From positions 5,054,001 to 5,118,000 of the forward strand of contig CP051247.1 of assembly GCA_017795105.1 (NCBI GenBank): a stretch of DNA of 64,000 nucleotides, in the 5' to 3' direction. Within the stretch, counting starts at the first letter, position 1. Every line of letters begins with the position of its first letter. The position numbers and the translations under genes were made by a program. Positions 34,446 through 45,435 of the stretch are shown here, in pieces. This stretch comes from Planctomycetaceae bacterium. GTDB taxonomy: Bacteria; Planctomycetota; Planctomycetia; Planctomycetales; Planctomycetaceae. Under the pieces are notes generated by a model. The model was not told the DNA's origin. It saw nothing but the letters and a program-made list of their open reading frames with translations, and did no database searches.

Positions 34446-35249
34446 TCAATCGGTCCACTGTTTGACGACGCCGGAGACGATGCGATGCGTCGTGAGATGA
34501 TCGCGGAGGATGAGGGCTCCGGTTTCGTCGATGCCTTCGCAGCGGCCCATCAGGAATTGTTCGTCGTTGCCAGAGCCGGCTTCAATGGTCACGAGTTGAC
34601 CGTCGAGCAGATGGTCCCGCTGCCACATGCGGGGGAACATCTGCTGGCGGAACGCTTCGTCTTCGAGAGCTCGCTGCATGGTCAGCAGAAGTTGACTCAG
34701 GATGGCCGTGCGATCGAGCGGACTCCCGGCCAGGTCGATCAGTGAGACGGCTGACTCTCGAATCTCGTCAGGCATACCAGCCGTCGAGTTATTGACGTTC
34801 AGCCCGATGCCTATCACGAGTCGAGGCGGCTGGGAGCCGGTTTGTTCGAGCAGAATTCCGCTAAGTTTCCGGTTGCGGAGATACAGGTCGTTCGGCCACT
34901 TCAACTGATAGTCGGCCGAGGAAGTCAACTGCAGTGAGACGACCGTTTCACGAACGACGGCAGCCGTAATGAGCGAGAGCAGGGGCGTTTCTGTCGCGGA
35001 GATCCCGTACTGCTGCGGCTCAATCAGAATCGAAAACGTGAGCGAGCCGGCATGCGATCGCCAGATATTGCGACCTCGACCCCGCCCCGCTGTCTGAGAC
35101 TCGGCGACGATGACCGCAGGCGTCTGATAGCGAGCCGCTTCATCGCGTGCATGGCGATTGGTCGAATCGAGCTCGGCGTGGATATCGATCGTCCAGTCGG
35201 GACAGTTCTGTCGCAGTCGAGGGAGATCGAGGGCTTTTGAATCGCTCAC
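34446..35249 (-). CDS. birA: Biotin--[acetyl-CoA carboxylase] ligase (no repressor domain)
   Basis: 267 residues. The catalytic domain is clear: DSTNRHARDEA, the biotinoyl-AMP loop QTAGRGRGRNIW, LKWPNDLYLRNRKLSGILLE and GIGLNVNN. There is no N-terminal helix-turn-helix, so it should only attach biotin to carboxylase carrier protein and not repress transcription. The start is GTG at 35247-35249, overlapping the stop of the upstream DMT transporter (GTGA). The C-terminal SH3-like part is present (DGQLVTIEAG). Confidence 0.93.
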   Translation of the reverse strand: MSDSKALDLPRLRQNCPDWTIDIHAELDSTNRHARDEAARYQTPAVIVAESQTAGRGRGRNIWRSHAGSLTFSILIEPQQYGISATETPLLSLITAAVVRETVVSLQLTSSADYQLKWPNDLYLRNRKLSGILLEQTGSQPPRLVIGIGLNVNNSTAGMPDEIRESAVSLIDLAGSPLDRTAILSQLLLTMQRALEDEAFRQQMFPRMWQRDHLLDGQLVTIEAGSGNDEQFLMGRCEGIDETGALILRDHLTTHRIVSGVVKQWTD

Positions 35250-36229
35250 GACTGTTGCCTTCGTTCCATCAGAATCAGGCCAATCATGGTGAGAATCACG
35301 CCGGAGATCAGCCAGAAGGTGAGCGGCTCCATGAAGATGAGGACGCCGGCAAGCGAGGCCATCGCGATTTGCGAGGTGTTGATCATGTTGACCTGATTGA
35401 CCGGCAGGTGCCGATAGGCGAACCCGATCGAATAGAACGCGATCGCATTGAAGAAGCCGGCAAGCAGCATGATGCCGGTCTCGCGGGGAGTCGTCGCCAG
35501 CAGTTCTTCCATCGGGATCCGCAGCACCGCTGCCAGCGTCATTCCGACCAGTCCTGTTGTGCTGATGAGAAAGAGTGTCGCTGAGACCGGCAGGTTCCGA
35601 ACGTTGCGACGAATAACGACCCCGGAGACGCCATAACTGGTGCCGGCGATCATGGCCACGGTAATGCCCATCGCGATCTCCCCGCCGGAGGCGGACGTGA
35701 GAATCGCCTGCGAGGCCTCGCCGGCTCCGAAGCTGAGAATCGTGACGGCTCCCATCAGAAAGGCGAGAGCCAAAAGGGTTCGCCCGGTGATCGGTTCGCC
35801 CAGGAAGAAGCGGCTGGCGACGGCTCCTCCGGTCAGGATCATGGAAAAGCAGATGGGCACGGTCATTGCCAGCCCGATCAGGCCGAGGCTGTACTGGAAC
35901 ATCATATTGCCGCCAAACTGCATGGCCAGGCCGGTGCAGATGAGTGGCAGAATCAGTTTTCGCGGCGGAAAAGCGACGGCTCCGCGGAAGTGGTTGGTGA
36001 GCACGATGGACCAGGTCAAAATGAATGCTGGCACGGCTTTGTGAGCAGTGATCCAGATCGACCAGTCGATGTCGCCGGGCCGGGCGCTTTCTCGAAGTGC
36101 GATATTGGCTGCCGTGTAGCCGACGGCTGCGATGAACCCGAACGTCACCCCAATCCAGGCCTGAGCAACGCCATGCGGAGGCGTCACAATCTCTTGCTCG
36201 ACGGATGGAGAATCGCAGACTTCGGACAT
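35246..36229 (-). CDS. EamA/DMT-family transporter, coupled to birA
   Basis: 327 residues with ten predicted transmembrane helices in two EamA-like halves (AWIGVTFGFIAAVGYTAANIALRES; later GITVAMIAGTSYGVSGVVIRR). ATG 36229 is chosen because the longer frame to 36313 starts with TTG and adds a polar tail. The stop overlaps birA's start by four bases, so both are made together. E. coli YigM, a known biotin transporter, is a DMT protein, which suggests that this one imports biotin. Its substrate is not shown by sequence. Confidence 0.85.
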   Translation of the reverse strand: MSEVCDSPSVEQEIVTPPHGVAQAWIGVTFGFIAAVGYTAANIALRESARPGDIDWSIWITAHKAVPAFILTWSIVLTNHFRGAVAFPPRKLILPLICTGLAMQFGGNMMFQYSLGLIGLAMTVPICFSMILTGGAVASRFFLGEPITGRTLLALAFLMGAVTILSFGAGEASQAILTSASGGEIAMGITVAMIAGTSYGVSGVVIRRNVRNLPVSATLFLISTTGLVGMTLAAVLRIPMEELLATTPRETGIMLLAGFFNAIAFYSIGFAYRHLPVNQVNMINTSQIAMASLAGVLIFMEPLTFWLISGVILTMIGLILMERRQQS

Positions 36230-36418
36230 CTGGCAGGCTTTGCTGTTAGGCGGGAAACTCAGCAGCAGGGTAGGTAGTCGCGGTGGGAAAGTCCATTGTG
36301 AGCAACGAGTCAAATGGACTTCTCGGCATGGTAATCTGGTGAGAGCGGGTCCGGATCGGTAGAGTGTTATCGCACTTGAGAATGCAATCTGAAACGGGCC
36401 TCAGCGGGATTTTGACAT

Positions 36419-37864
36419 ATGCTCTGCATTTCTGTTACGCCGACTTCACGCACCCTCGCTCGCGTCGACCTGCTGAATGCATCCCGTCAGGGAGATATCA
36501 TCGAGCTTTGCCTCGATCATCTGGCCAAAGAACCTGACTTCAAAGAGCTGCTCGACGGCGTCAGCAAGCCGGTCATCATTTCCTGTAAACGCAAGCAGGA
36601 CGGCGGACAGTGGCAGGGAACCGAAGAAGAACGTCTCACGCTGCTGCGGCAGGCGATCGTCGCCGGACCGGAGTACATCGAGCTCGACCTCGATATCGCG
36701 CCCAAAGTGCCCCGCTTCGGCAATACACAGCGGGTGATCTCCGTCACGCGGCTCGATCGTCCTGAGTACGACATCGACGCGTTGTTTGAAGAAGCGGTCA
36801 TGCATAAGGCCGATGTCATCAAGTTTCGCTGGCCGACCCGCACGCTCGATGACGCCTGGCCGCTGCTGGCCGCCGTGAGTCAGCGGCGTGGCCTGCCGAT
36901 TGTCGGGCAGGGGATTGGTCGTCCCGAACTGACATTTTCACTGCTGGCTCAAAAATACGAATCGCCCTGGATCTACGCGGCTCTGGAAAAAGGGATGGAA
37001 GATCACCCCGGCCAGGCCACGGTTGAGGAACTCCGCGAGATTTATTCGATCAACGAGATCGATCGGCAGACGAAATTCATCGCGGTCGCCGGCTTTGGAG
37101 AACTGGAAGAGGAGACGGTTCGCGTGCTCAACGCCGGCTTTCGAGCCGTTCCGGTCAACATGCGATGCCTCCCGGTCGAAATCAACAAGCTCGATCGGCT
37201 CGGCAAAATGTTCGATATTCTCAAAGTGCGCGTGCTTCTGGCGAATTCGGACCTCGGGACTCGCCTGCGACCGTTTATCGATGTCGCTAACGAGGCCGAC
37301 TCTTCGACCGGCTTTTTCGATGTCCTCTTGAAGCAGGCCGATGGCTGGCATGGATACAACACGTTGCGACGGAGCACGCTCCGCCGGCTGGAGCCGAAGC
37401 TCAAGGAGGCCTTTCCGCACGAAACGATGCTGAATCGAAGATCGGCTCTCGTCATCGGGAACGGGGGCCTTGCCAGAACAGCCGTCAGTATTCTGAAAGA
37501 ACGACAGGCGGTTATCAGTCTGAGCGGCCCGGATGAGAAGCAGGCTCAAGCCGAAGCGGCAGAGCTTGGACTCCGTCATGTCCCGTTTCAGTCCCTGTAC
37601 GATACGCATCACGACATCGTCGTGCTCGCCGATTCCGCTCTGCAGAAGGGATCCGGTCGCCTGCAGTTCAATCCCTCCTATCTGCGGCCCGATCTGTTCG
37701 TAATCGATTTTGCCAGCCTGGGGCACGAGCATCCACTTGGAGCCGAAGCACGCGAGCGAGGCTGCCTGGTCGTAGATGGTCGACAAATTTGGAACGACCT
37801 TCTGGCTGCTCGATTCAAGACGATTACCGGGAAAAACCTGAGTGTCCACGCGGACAATGTCTAG
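36419..37864 (+). CDS. Degenerate AroD-AroE fusion (dehydroquinase/shikimate dehydrogenase-like)
   Basis: 481 residues: a type I 3-dehydroquinate dehydratase-like half (about 1-215) joined to a shikimate dehydrogenase-like half (about 218-481). In the first, the Schiff-base lysine is kept (ADVIK135F), but the S-x-H catalytic histidine reads S-V-T110 and the E-W-R arginine is C31. In the second, the substrate S-x-S is missing (GFGELEEET), the catalytic lysine region reads LGTRLRP and GYNTD is GYNTL316; the Rossmann GNGG (347-350) stays. So both active sites look broken. A regulatory or altered-substrate role is possible. Adjacent genes give no clue. Confidence 0.8.
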   Translation: MLCISVTPTSRTLARVDLLNASRQGDIIELCLDHLAKEPDFKELLDGVSKPVIISCKRKQDGGQWQGTEEERLTLLRQAIVAGPEYIELDLDIAPKVPRFGNTQRVISVTRLDRPEYDIDALFEEAVMHKADVIKFRWPTRTLDDAWPLLAAVSQRRGLPIVGQGIGRPELTFSLLAQKYESPWIYAALEKGMEDHPGQATVEELREIYSINEIDRQTKFIAVAGFGELEEETVRVLNAGFRAVPVNMRCLPVEINKLDRLGKMFDILKVRVLLANSDLGTRLRPFIDVANEADSSTGFFDVLLKQADGWHGYNTLRRSTLRRLEPKLKEAFPHETMLNRRSALVIGNGGLARTAVSILKERQAVISLSGPDEKQAQAEAAELGLRHVPFQSLYDTHHDIVVLADSALQKGSGRLQFNPSYLRPDLFVIDFASLGHEHPLGAEARERGCLVVDGRQIWNDLLAARFKTITGKNLSVHADNV

Positions 37865-37964
37865 GGTTTTTGGCCAGGGCTGCCTTGGTGTTCACTGCTT
37901 TGTGCGCATGTTTTCGCACTGGTTTGTGGCCGCGTACCGATTTCTCCCTAAGTTTTCCCGCCGG

Positions 37965-38005
37965 CCCGAACGCGCAAGCGTAAAATTATATGTTCGGCGT
38001 TCGGG
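37965..38005. repeat. CCCGAACGC hairpin
   Basis: CCCGAACGC and GCGTTCGGG pair around 23 bases that include an AT-rich stretch. It lies 73 bp before the glycoamylase-like gene and could be a regulatory hairpin or a terminator for the aroDE-like gene. Confidence 0.45.
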
Positions 38006-38078
38006 CATGGCTGTTGCTCCGTCTCAATGAATGATACGGCTGATTTGCGCCCGCCGGGCATGGCTTAAGGGAGGATTC

Positions 38079-39110
38079 ATGTTCAAAATATCGATGCTCG
38101 CGATCGCGTTTATGAGTACGCCCATGGAAGTCGATCTGGTCAACCGTTTCGATCAGCTTCAGCTGGACAACGGTTTGTTTCTGGACCGGGCCAGCGATCG
38201 CACGACGGTCAGTTCGGCTGCGACGGGACTTGGTTCGTTCGCGCTTGCCCACGCCGCGACGCGGGGACTGCGCGATCCGCGCGAAGTGACGGAACGGCTT
38301 CGCGAAGCCTTTCAGGTGACGATCAGTGCCAATCCGGTGCAGAACCGGGGCTGGCTGAGCCATTTTACCGATGCAGAGGGGACGCCGAAGTCGTATTCCG
38401 AGGTTTCCACGATCGACACCGCCCTGTTTTATCTGGGCATGGAACGGGCAGCCGAACTTCTAGGTGAAGATGAACTTCTGGCCGAGATTCGGTCGAAACG
38501 CGACGAGATCGATGTCGACTACGTGATGCGGAACGGGCAGTTTCTGCACGGCTTCTACTGGCCCGACGATCCGGCTCCGTCGGGCGAACGGAAGCCGGTA
38601 TTCATTCGGCATCGCTGGAACGATTCCTCCGAGGGCTTTGTAATTTACAAGCTCTTTGAACTCGAGTTCCAGTTCGAGATCCGGCGGATCGATTATCCAC
38701 TGTTCGTTTACCTGTATCCGTTGATGTTCTTTGAGGATGAAACTTATGTCGCGCTGCTGGGCGAAGCGCTCCAGTTTCAGATTCAGGAATATGGCTACAG
38801 CGGCGTGACCGCGACCGATGGCCCGGATGGATACACGATCTACGATCAGAATCTGATTTCGCCGCTGCTGTTGTCGGCGGTGGGATCGCGATTCCCTGCT
38901 GCTCTCGAAACGATCGAAAAGTATTCGCTCGATCCGGCAGTTGCCGCCTACTATATCCCGAGCGGCTGGGTCACGACCGACGATCTGACGATCGATCTGG
39001 CCAGTGCCTATGTGCTGCTGGTGAAATGGAATGCCTTCGAGACAGTGACTGAAGTGACCGGAGAGCCGGAGACTCAGGCTGTGCGCGTCGCTGAGAAGCT
39101 CGAAAACTGA
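38079..39110 (+). CDS. Glycoamylase-like (GH144-type) protein
   Basis: 343 residues. The series DNGLFLDRASDRTTVSSAATGLGSFALAHAATRGL, WLSHFTDAEGT, SEVSTIDTALFYLGMERAAELLG and HRWNDSSEGFVIYKLFEL parallels the (alpha/alpha)6 barrel of GH144-like glycoamylase-domain proteins, where an aspartate/glutamate pair near these blocks cleaves beta-1,2-glucan or related chains. AAGGGAGG at 38067-38074 marks ATG 38079. The first 20 residues look hydrophobic but are a weak signal peptide. The exact substrate is open. Confidence 0.65.
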   Translation: MFKISMLAIAFMSTPMEVDLVNRFDQLQLDNGLFLDRASDRTTVSSAATGLGSFALAHAATRGLRDPREVTERLREAFQVTISANPVQNRGWLSHFTDAEGTPKSYSEVSTIDTALFYLGMERAAELLGEDELLAEIRSKRDEIDVDYVMRNGQFLHGFYWPDDPAPSGERKPVFIRHRWNDSSEGFVIYKLFELEFQFEIRRIDYPLFVYLYPLMFFEDETYVALLGEALQFQIQEYGYSGVTATDGPDGYTIYDQNLISPLLLSAVGSRFPAALETIEKYSLDPAVAAYYIPSGWVTTDDLTIDLASAYVLLVKWNAFETVTEVTGEPETQAVRVAEKLEN

Positions 39111-39122
39111 TGGACTCCTTCT

Positions 39123-39160
39123 CCCCCGGGCGGGCTGAAAGTTCTTTCGCCCCCCGGGGC
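39123..39160 (+). terminator. GC-rich hairpin, possible terminator
   Basis: CCCCGGG...CTGAAAG and CTTTCG...CCCGGGG pair imperfectly just after the glycoamylase-like gene; GCTTTTGC follows. The T-run is short, so strength is unsure. Confidence 0.45.
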
Positions 39161-39261
39161 CTGCTTTTGCGGTCTCGGCTGCCCTCTCGGTTGTCGCCAG
39201 AATCGGACATGGTATAAGCGCTGTACCTTCTATCAGATCCGATGAGCACAGGTGACGAGCG

Positions 39262-39979
39262 ATGACGGAATTCTGGATCATGATTCTGCTGGCCACTCTG
39301 GCCGGAGCGGCGATGCCACTCGGTGGGCTGGTGGCGTCTGTCGAACGGATTCGTCCCAAGTGGCTTGAACAGGAGTTTCGGCATTCGGTCATCGCCTTCG
39401 GCGGCGGAATTCTGCTCTCCGCAGTAGCTCTCGTTCTTGTCCCCGACGGGATGGAGCGACTCTCCGTAGTGCCTGTCGTACTTTGCTTTACCGCTGGCGG
39501 AGTGGCGTTTCTCGGCGTCGATGTGTTGCTGAGTCGCTCACAAAGTTCGGCCAGCAATCTCGTGGCGATGCTGACCGATTTCATCCCGGAAGCACTTGCA
39601 TTGGGAGCCGGGTTTGCCAGCGGAGACAGCACCGGCTATCTACTGGCGCTGCTGATTGCTTTCCAGAATTTGCCGGAAGGCTTCAATGCGTATCGCGAAA
39701 TGATTGCCGGCTCTCCCGGGCAATCGTCGCGCAAGATCCTGCTGCTGATGCTCTGTCTGGTGCCGCTCGGTCCGTTGTCGACACTGCTCGGCTATTACGT
39801 TCTGGCACCCTATCCAGCCGTAGTGGGGGGGCATCATGCTGTTTGCCGCGGGTGGGATTCTGTATCTCACCTTTGAAGACATCGCTCCGCAGGCCCGTCT
39901 GAAAGATCACCGCAGCCCGGCTCTCGGTGTGATTGCCGGTTTTCTGGTCGGCATCGTCGGCCAAATGCTGCTCGCGTAA
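39262..39979 (+). pseudogene. ZIP-family metal transporter, frameshifted in a G7 run
   Basis: The frame from ATG 39262 gives a ZIP-like protein: GGIVASVERIRP-type start, AFGGGILLSAVALVLVPDGM, MLTDFIPEALALGAGFASG and FQNLPEGFNAYREM, with conserved E/H/N positions of the metal path. At 39825-39831 there are seven G; with six, the protein would go on as GGIMLFAAGGILYLTFEDIAPQA and stop at 39979, a normal ZIP C-terminus. As written, it switches frame and ends at 39876. This is a real one-base lesion, a slippery site or a sequencing error. Confidence 0.8.
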
Positions 39980-39988
39980 GAGAGCGTC

Positions 39989-40649
<661 letters not shown>

Positions 40650-40860
40650 GGCTTCCAACAGCATTCATTCTCAGGTTGCATTACGGCGGGGCGGCATCAG
40701 AGTCGCCAACCCGGATCATATCGGCAAATTGATTTGCGGTTCAACTCCATCGATTTGATCGGCTGTCGGAAAGCTTTATAATCAAGGAACTTGAATGTGT
40801 TCATCTCTTGGTTCCCTCCACGCTCGCCTGGCGCGTTCCCCCCGCAAGGACTCGAAGCCA

Positions 40861-43800
40861 ATGCCGCTCGCCGATCTCCTGCGATCATTCCCCGCAACGT
40901 TCCTGACCGCTTTCAGTCTGCTCCTGTTGAGCGTGACCGCTGAAACGCGAGCGGAGAAACTCTCGTTCAATCGGGATATCCGTCCGATTCTCTCCGAGCA
41001 CTGCTACGCCTGCCACGGACCGGATGCCGAGACCCGCTATGGGGAACTTCGCCTCGACGATCGGGAAGACGCCGTTCGGGATCGCGACGGTTATCACGTC
41101 ATCGACGCCGGAAATGCCGACGACAGCGAACTGATCGCCCGGGTTTCGTCGGACGACCCGGATATCGTGATGCCTCCCGCCGATCATGCTGAGGCACTTT
41201 CCCCAGATCAGATCGCCACATTGAAACGCTGGATTAACGAAGGGGCTTCCTACGAAGTCCACTGGTCATTCGCGCCGCTGCAGGACGTGTCGACTCCGGA
41301 AGTCGAAGGCGTGGAGAATCCGATCGACGCCTTCATCGCCGCCCGTCTGCAGAACGAAGATTACGAATTCTCCCCGGAAGCGGATCCTCGAGTTCTGGTC
41401 CGTCGGCTGAGTTTCGACCTCACGGGACTTCCGCCGTCTCTGGAAGATGTGCAGACTTTCGTGGACAACCCGAGCGAGGAAGCGTACCGGGCGTTGCTGC
41501 AGAAGTATCTGAGCTCGCCCCACTACGGCGAGCGGATGGCGATCTACTGGCTCGATCTGGTGCGATATGCCGACACGCTCGGTTTTCATGGCGACCAGGA
41601 ACGGTCGGTCTCGCCGTATCGCGACTATGTAATTCGAGCCTTCAATGAGAACAAGCCATTTGATGAGTTCACCATCGAGCAGCTCGCCGGCGATCTGCTG
41701 GCCGAGCCTACGCTCGAGAGCCGCGTGGCATCCACCTACAACCGATTGAATCGAGCCTCCGGTGAAGGGGGCGTGCAGCCGAAGGAATATCTGGCAAAGT
41801 ACGCGGCTGATCGCGTGCGGACGCTGGGAACAGTCTGGCTTGGAACGACTGTCGGGTGTGCCGAGTGCCACGACCACAAGTTCGACCCGTATACGATCAA
41901 AGACTTCTACAGCTTCGCGGCCTTCTTCGCGGATATCAAAGAGCAGGGGATTGTCTCCGGGGCCCGCTATATCGAACAGCTGCCGGTCCCGACGCCGGAA
42001 CAGGACCGGAAGAAGCAGGATCTGACGACCCGCATTGCTGCTGCCGAGAAGAACTATCAGGCCGTCAGTCCGGAGCTCCAGGCGAGTTTCGACGAATGGC
42101 GTGGTCAGACGAAGGATGCCCAACCGCAGTGGACCCCTCTCGTTCCTGAACAGGCGACCTCGGCTGGCGGAGCGACACTGACGATTGGGAATGAGGGCGA
42201 AGTGCTTGCTTCGGGGAAATCTCCGGATAAGGACACCTATCGCGTCGTGCTGCCGCTCAATCAAAACTCCGCTCAACCAGTTCGGGCGATTCAAATCGAG
42301 GTGCTGCCCGATCCTTCATTGCCGAACAACGGACCGGGCCGAGCCGGGAATGGCAATCTCGTGCTGCAGACTGTGAAAGCGTCTGTAGCGGGCAAGCCGG
42401 TGACTTGGACCAAAGCGACGGCCACGCATGCCCAGGACGGATTCCCGGCCGATAACCTGCTGAAAGGAAACCGCGGCTGGGCCTTGCTGCCGGAGACCGG
42501 AAGGCGGCAGGCGCTCACGCTGATTCCGCAGCAGCCGATCGATCCGCAGAGCGATGAACTCGTTCTCGAACTCGTGCAGAATCACGGCTCATCCCACTGC
42601 CTTGGGAAGTTTCGCGTGCTGGCGACGACGGATGATCTGACTGATGGGCTCGCCTTCCCCGAGGTCTCAATCGTTGAACTGCTCGCGAATCAGTCCGAAG
42701 AAAAGTCGGCTCAATTGCTGGAATACTACCGCAAACATACCCCATTGCTGACGAAGGAACGAAATGAACTCGCTCAGCTCAAACGGGAGCTGGAAGCTCT
42801 GGAGAAATCGATCCTGACAACGCTTGCGGTCACCGCGACCGAACCTCGGGAGATGCGAGTCTTGCCGCGAGGGAACTGGATGGATGACTCCGGCGAGGTC
42901 GTGACGCCCTCCGTTCCTGAGTTTCTTCCGGCCATCGAATCACGTGGCGATCGGGCCGATCGGCTCGATCTGGCCCGCTGGCTGGTCGCAGCTGAGAATC
43001 CGCTGGTCGCGCGAACCTTTGTGAACCGCGTCTGGATGCTCTTCTTCGGTCAGGGGTTGTCCCGCTCCGTCGACGATCTTGGCGCACAGGGAGAGATGCC
43101 GAGCCATCCCGAACTGCTCGACTGGCTGTCGGTCGAGTTCGTTCGCAGCGGCTGGGATGTGAAGCAACTGGTCGAAATGATCGTCAGCTCGCAGACGTAC
43201 CGGCAGTCTTCCGCGGTCAGCCCGGAACTGCGGCAACAGGATCCGTATAACCGCCTGTATGCCCGTCAGTCGCGCTGGCGGCTTGATGCCGAGATGGTTC
43301 GTGATAACGCCCTGTCTGTCAGCGATCTGCTGGTCGATTCCGTGGCCGGGCCGAGTGTGAAACCGTATCAGCCAGCCGGTTACTGGGCTCAGCTCAACTT
43401 CCCGAAGCGTGATTATCAGCACTCCAGTGGAGCCAATCAGTATCGCCGTGGACTTTATACGCACTGGCAGCGAACGTTCCTGCATCCGAGTCTTCTCGCC
43501 TTCGATGCTCCGCCTCGCGAAGAATGCACGGCTCGCCGCGAACGTTCCAACACGCCGCTGCAGGCTCTGGTGCTGTTGAACGATCCGACGTATGTCGAGG
43601 CCGCCCGGGCCTTGTCCGAGAACATCCTGCAGCACGGCGGCGAGACGTTCGAAAGCCGACTGGACTGGGCCTGGGAGCGTGTGCTGGCTCGGAAGCCGAC
43701 GGAACTGGAAACCTCGACACTGCAGACTCAACTGGAGAAGACCCGGCGTTATTACGAGCAGCATCCCGAAGAGGCGGCTCAGGTGGTAAAGGTCGGATTG

Positions 43801-43899
43801 TCTCCGGTATCGAAGGAACTGCCTGCGACCGAAGTTGCCAGTTGGATGACTGTCACGCGGACACTGCTGAATCTTCACGAAACCATTTCACGGTATTGA
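40861..43899 (+). CDS. DUF1549/DUF1553 cytochrome-c (PSCyt1/PSD1) exported protein
   Basis: 1012 residues with a signal peptide. A c-type heme motif C48-Y-A-C51-H52 (PSCyt1 domain, planctomycete cytochrome C) comes first, then DUF1549 (LVRRLSFDLTGLPPSLEDV) with a second heme site C333-A-E-C336-H337 (VGCAECHDHKFDPY), and DUF1553 in the C-terminal half (LARWLVAAENPLVARTFVNRVW; REECTARRERSNTPLQALVLLNDP). The family is widespread in planctomycetes and thought to act in the periplasm with DUF1501 partners. AAGGA ten bases before supports ATG 40861. The DUF1501 gene follows 34 bp later. Confidence 0.95.
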   Translation: MPLADLLRSFPATFLTAFSLLLLSVTAETRAEKLSFNRDIRPILSEHCYACHGPDAETRYGELRLDDREDAVRDRDGYHVIDAGNADDSELIARVSSDDPDIVMPPADHAEALSPDQIATLKRWINEGASYEVHWSFAPLQDVSTPEVEGVENPIDAFIAARLQNEDYEFSPEADPRVLVRRLSFDLTGLPPSLEDVQTFVDNPSEEAYRALLQKYLSSPHYGERMAIYWLDLVRYADTLGFHGDQERSVSPYRDYVIRAFNENKPFDEFTIEQLAGDLLAEPTLESRVASTYNRLNRASGEGGVQPKEYLAKYAADRVRTLGTVWLGTTVGCAECHDHKFDPYTIKDFYSFAAFFADIKEQGIVSGARYIEQLPVPTPEQDRKKQDLTTRIAAAEKNYQAVSPELQASFDEWRGQTKDAQPQWTPLVPEQATSAGGATLTIGNEGEVLASGKSPDKDTYRVVLPLNQNSAQPVRAIQIEVLPDPSLPNNGPGRAGNGNLVLQTVKASVAGKPVTWTKATATHAQDGFPADNLLKGNRGWALLPETGRRQALTLIPQQPIDPQSDELVLELVQNHGSSHCLGKFRVLATTDDLTDGLAFPEVSIVELLANQSEEKSAQLLEYYRKHTPLLTKERNELAQLKRELEALEKSILTTLAVTATEPREMRVLPRGNWMDDSGEVVTPSVPEFLPAIESRGDRADRLDLARWLVAAENPLVARTFVNRVWMLFFGQGLSRSVDDLGAQGEMPSHPELLDWLSVEFVRSGWDVKQLVEMIVSSQTYRQSSAVSPELRQQDPYNRLYARQSRWRLDAEMVRDNALSVSDLLVDSVAGPSVKPYQPAGYWAQLNFPKRDYQHSSGANQYRRGLYTHWQRTFLHPSLLAFDAPPREECTARRERSNTPLQALVLLNDPTYVEAARALSENILQHGGETFESRLDWAWERVLARKPTELETSTLQTQLEKTRRYYEQHPEEAAQVVKVGLSPVSKELPATEVASWMTVTRTLLNLHETISRY

Positions 43900-43933
43900 T
43901 GCCGCAACGAGTTCTTTTGAACGAGGGCTGAAC

Positions 43934-45373
<1,440 letters not shown>

Positions 45374-45435
45374 CACAATCGCCACGGAGCCGCGCCGGCT
45401 CCCTGCGAACGCCGAAGTCTCCATTGGGAAGTGAA

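Noticed and set aside
38460..39632. 390-codon - strand frame crossing two + strand genes
   Set aside because: It covers the glycoamylase-like and ZIP genes and the gap between them, lacks homology and is Arg/Ser-rich.
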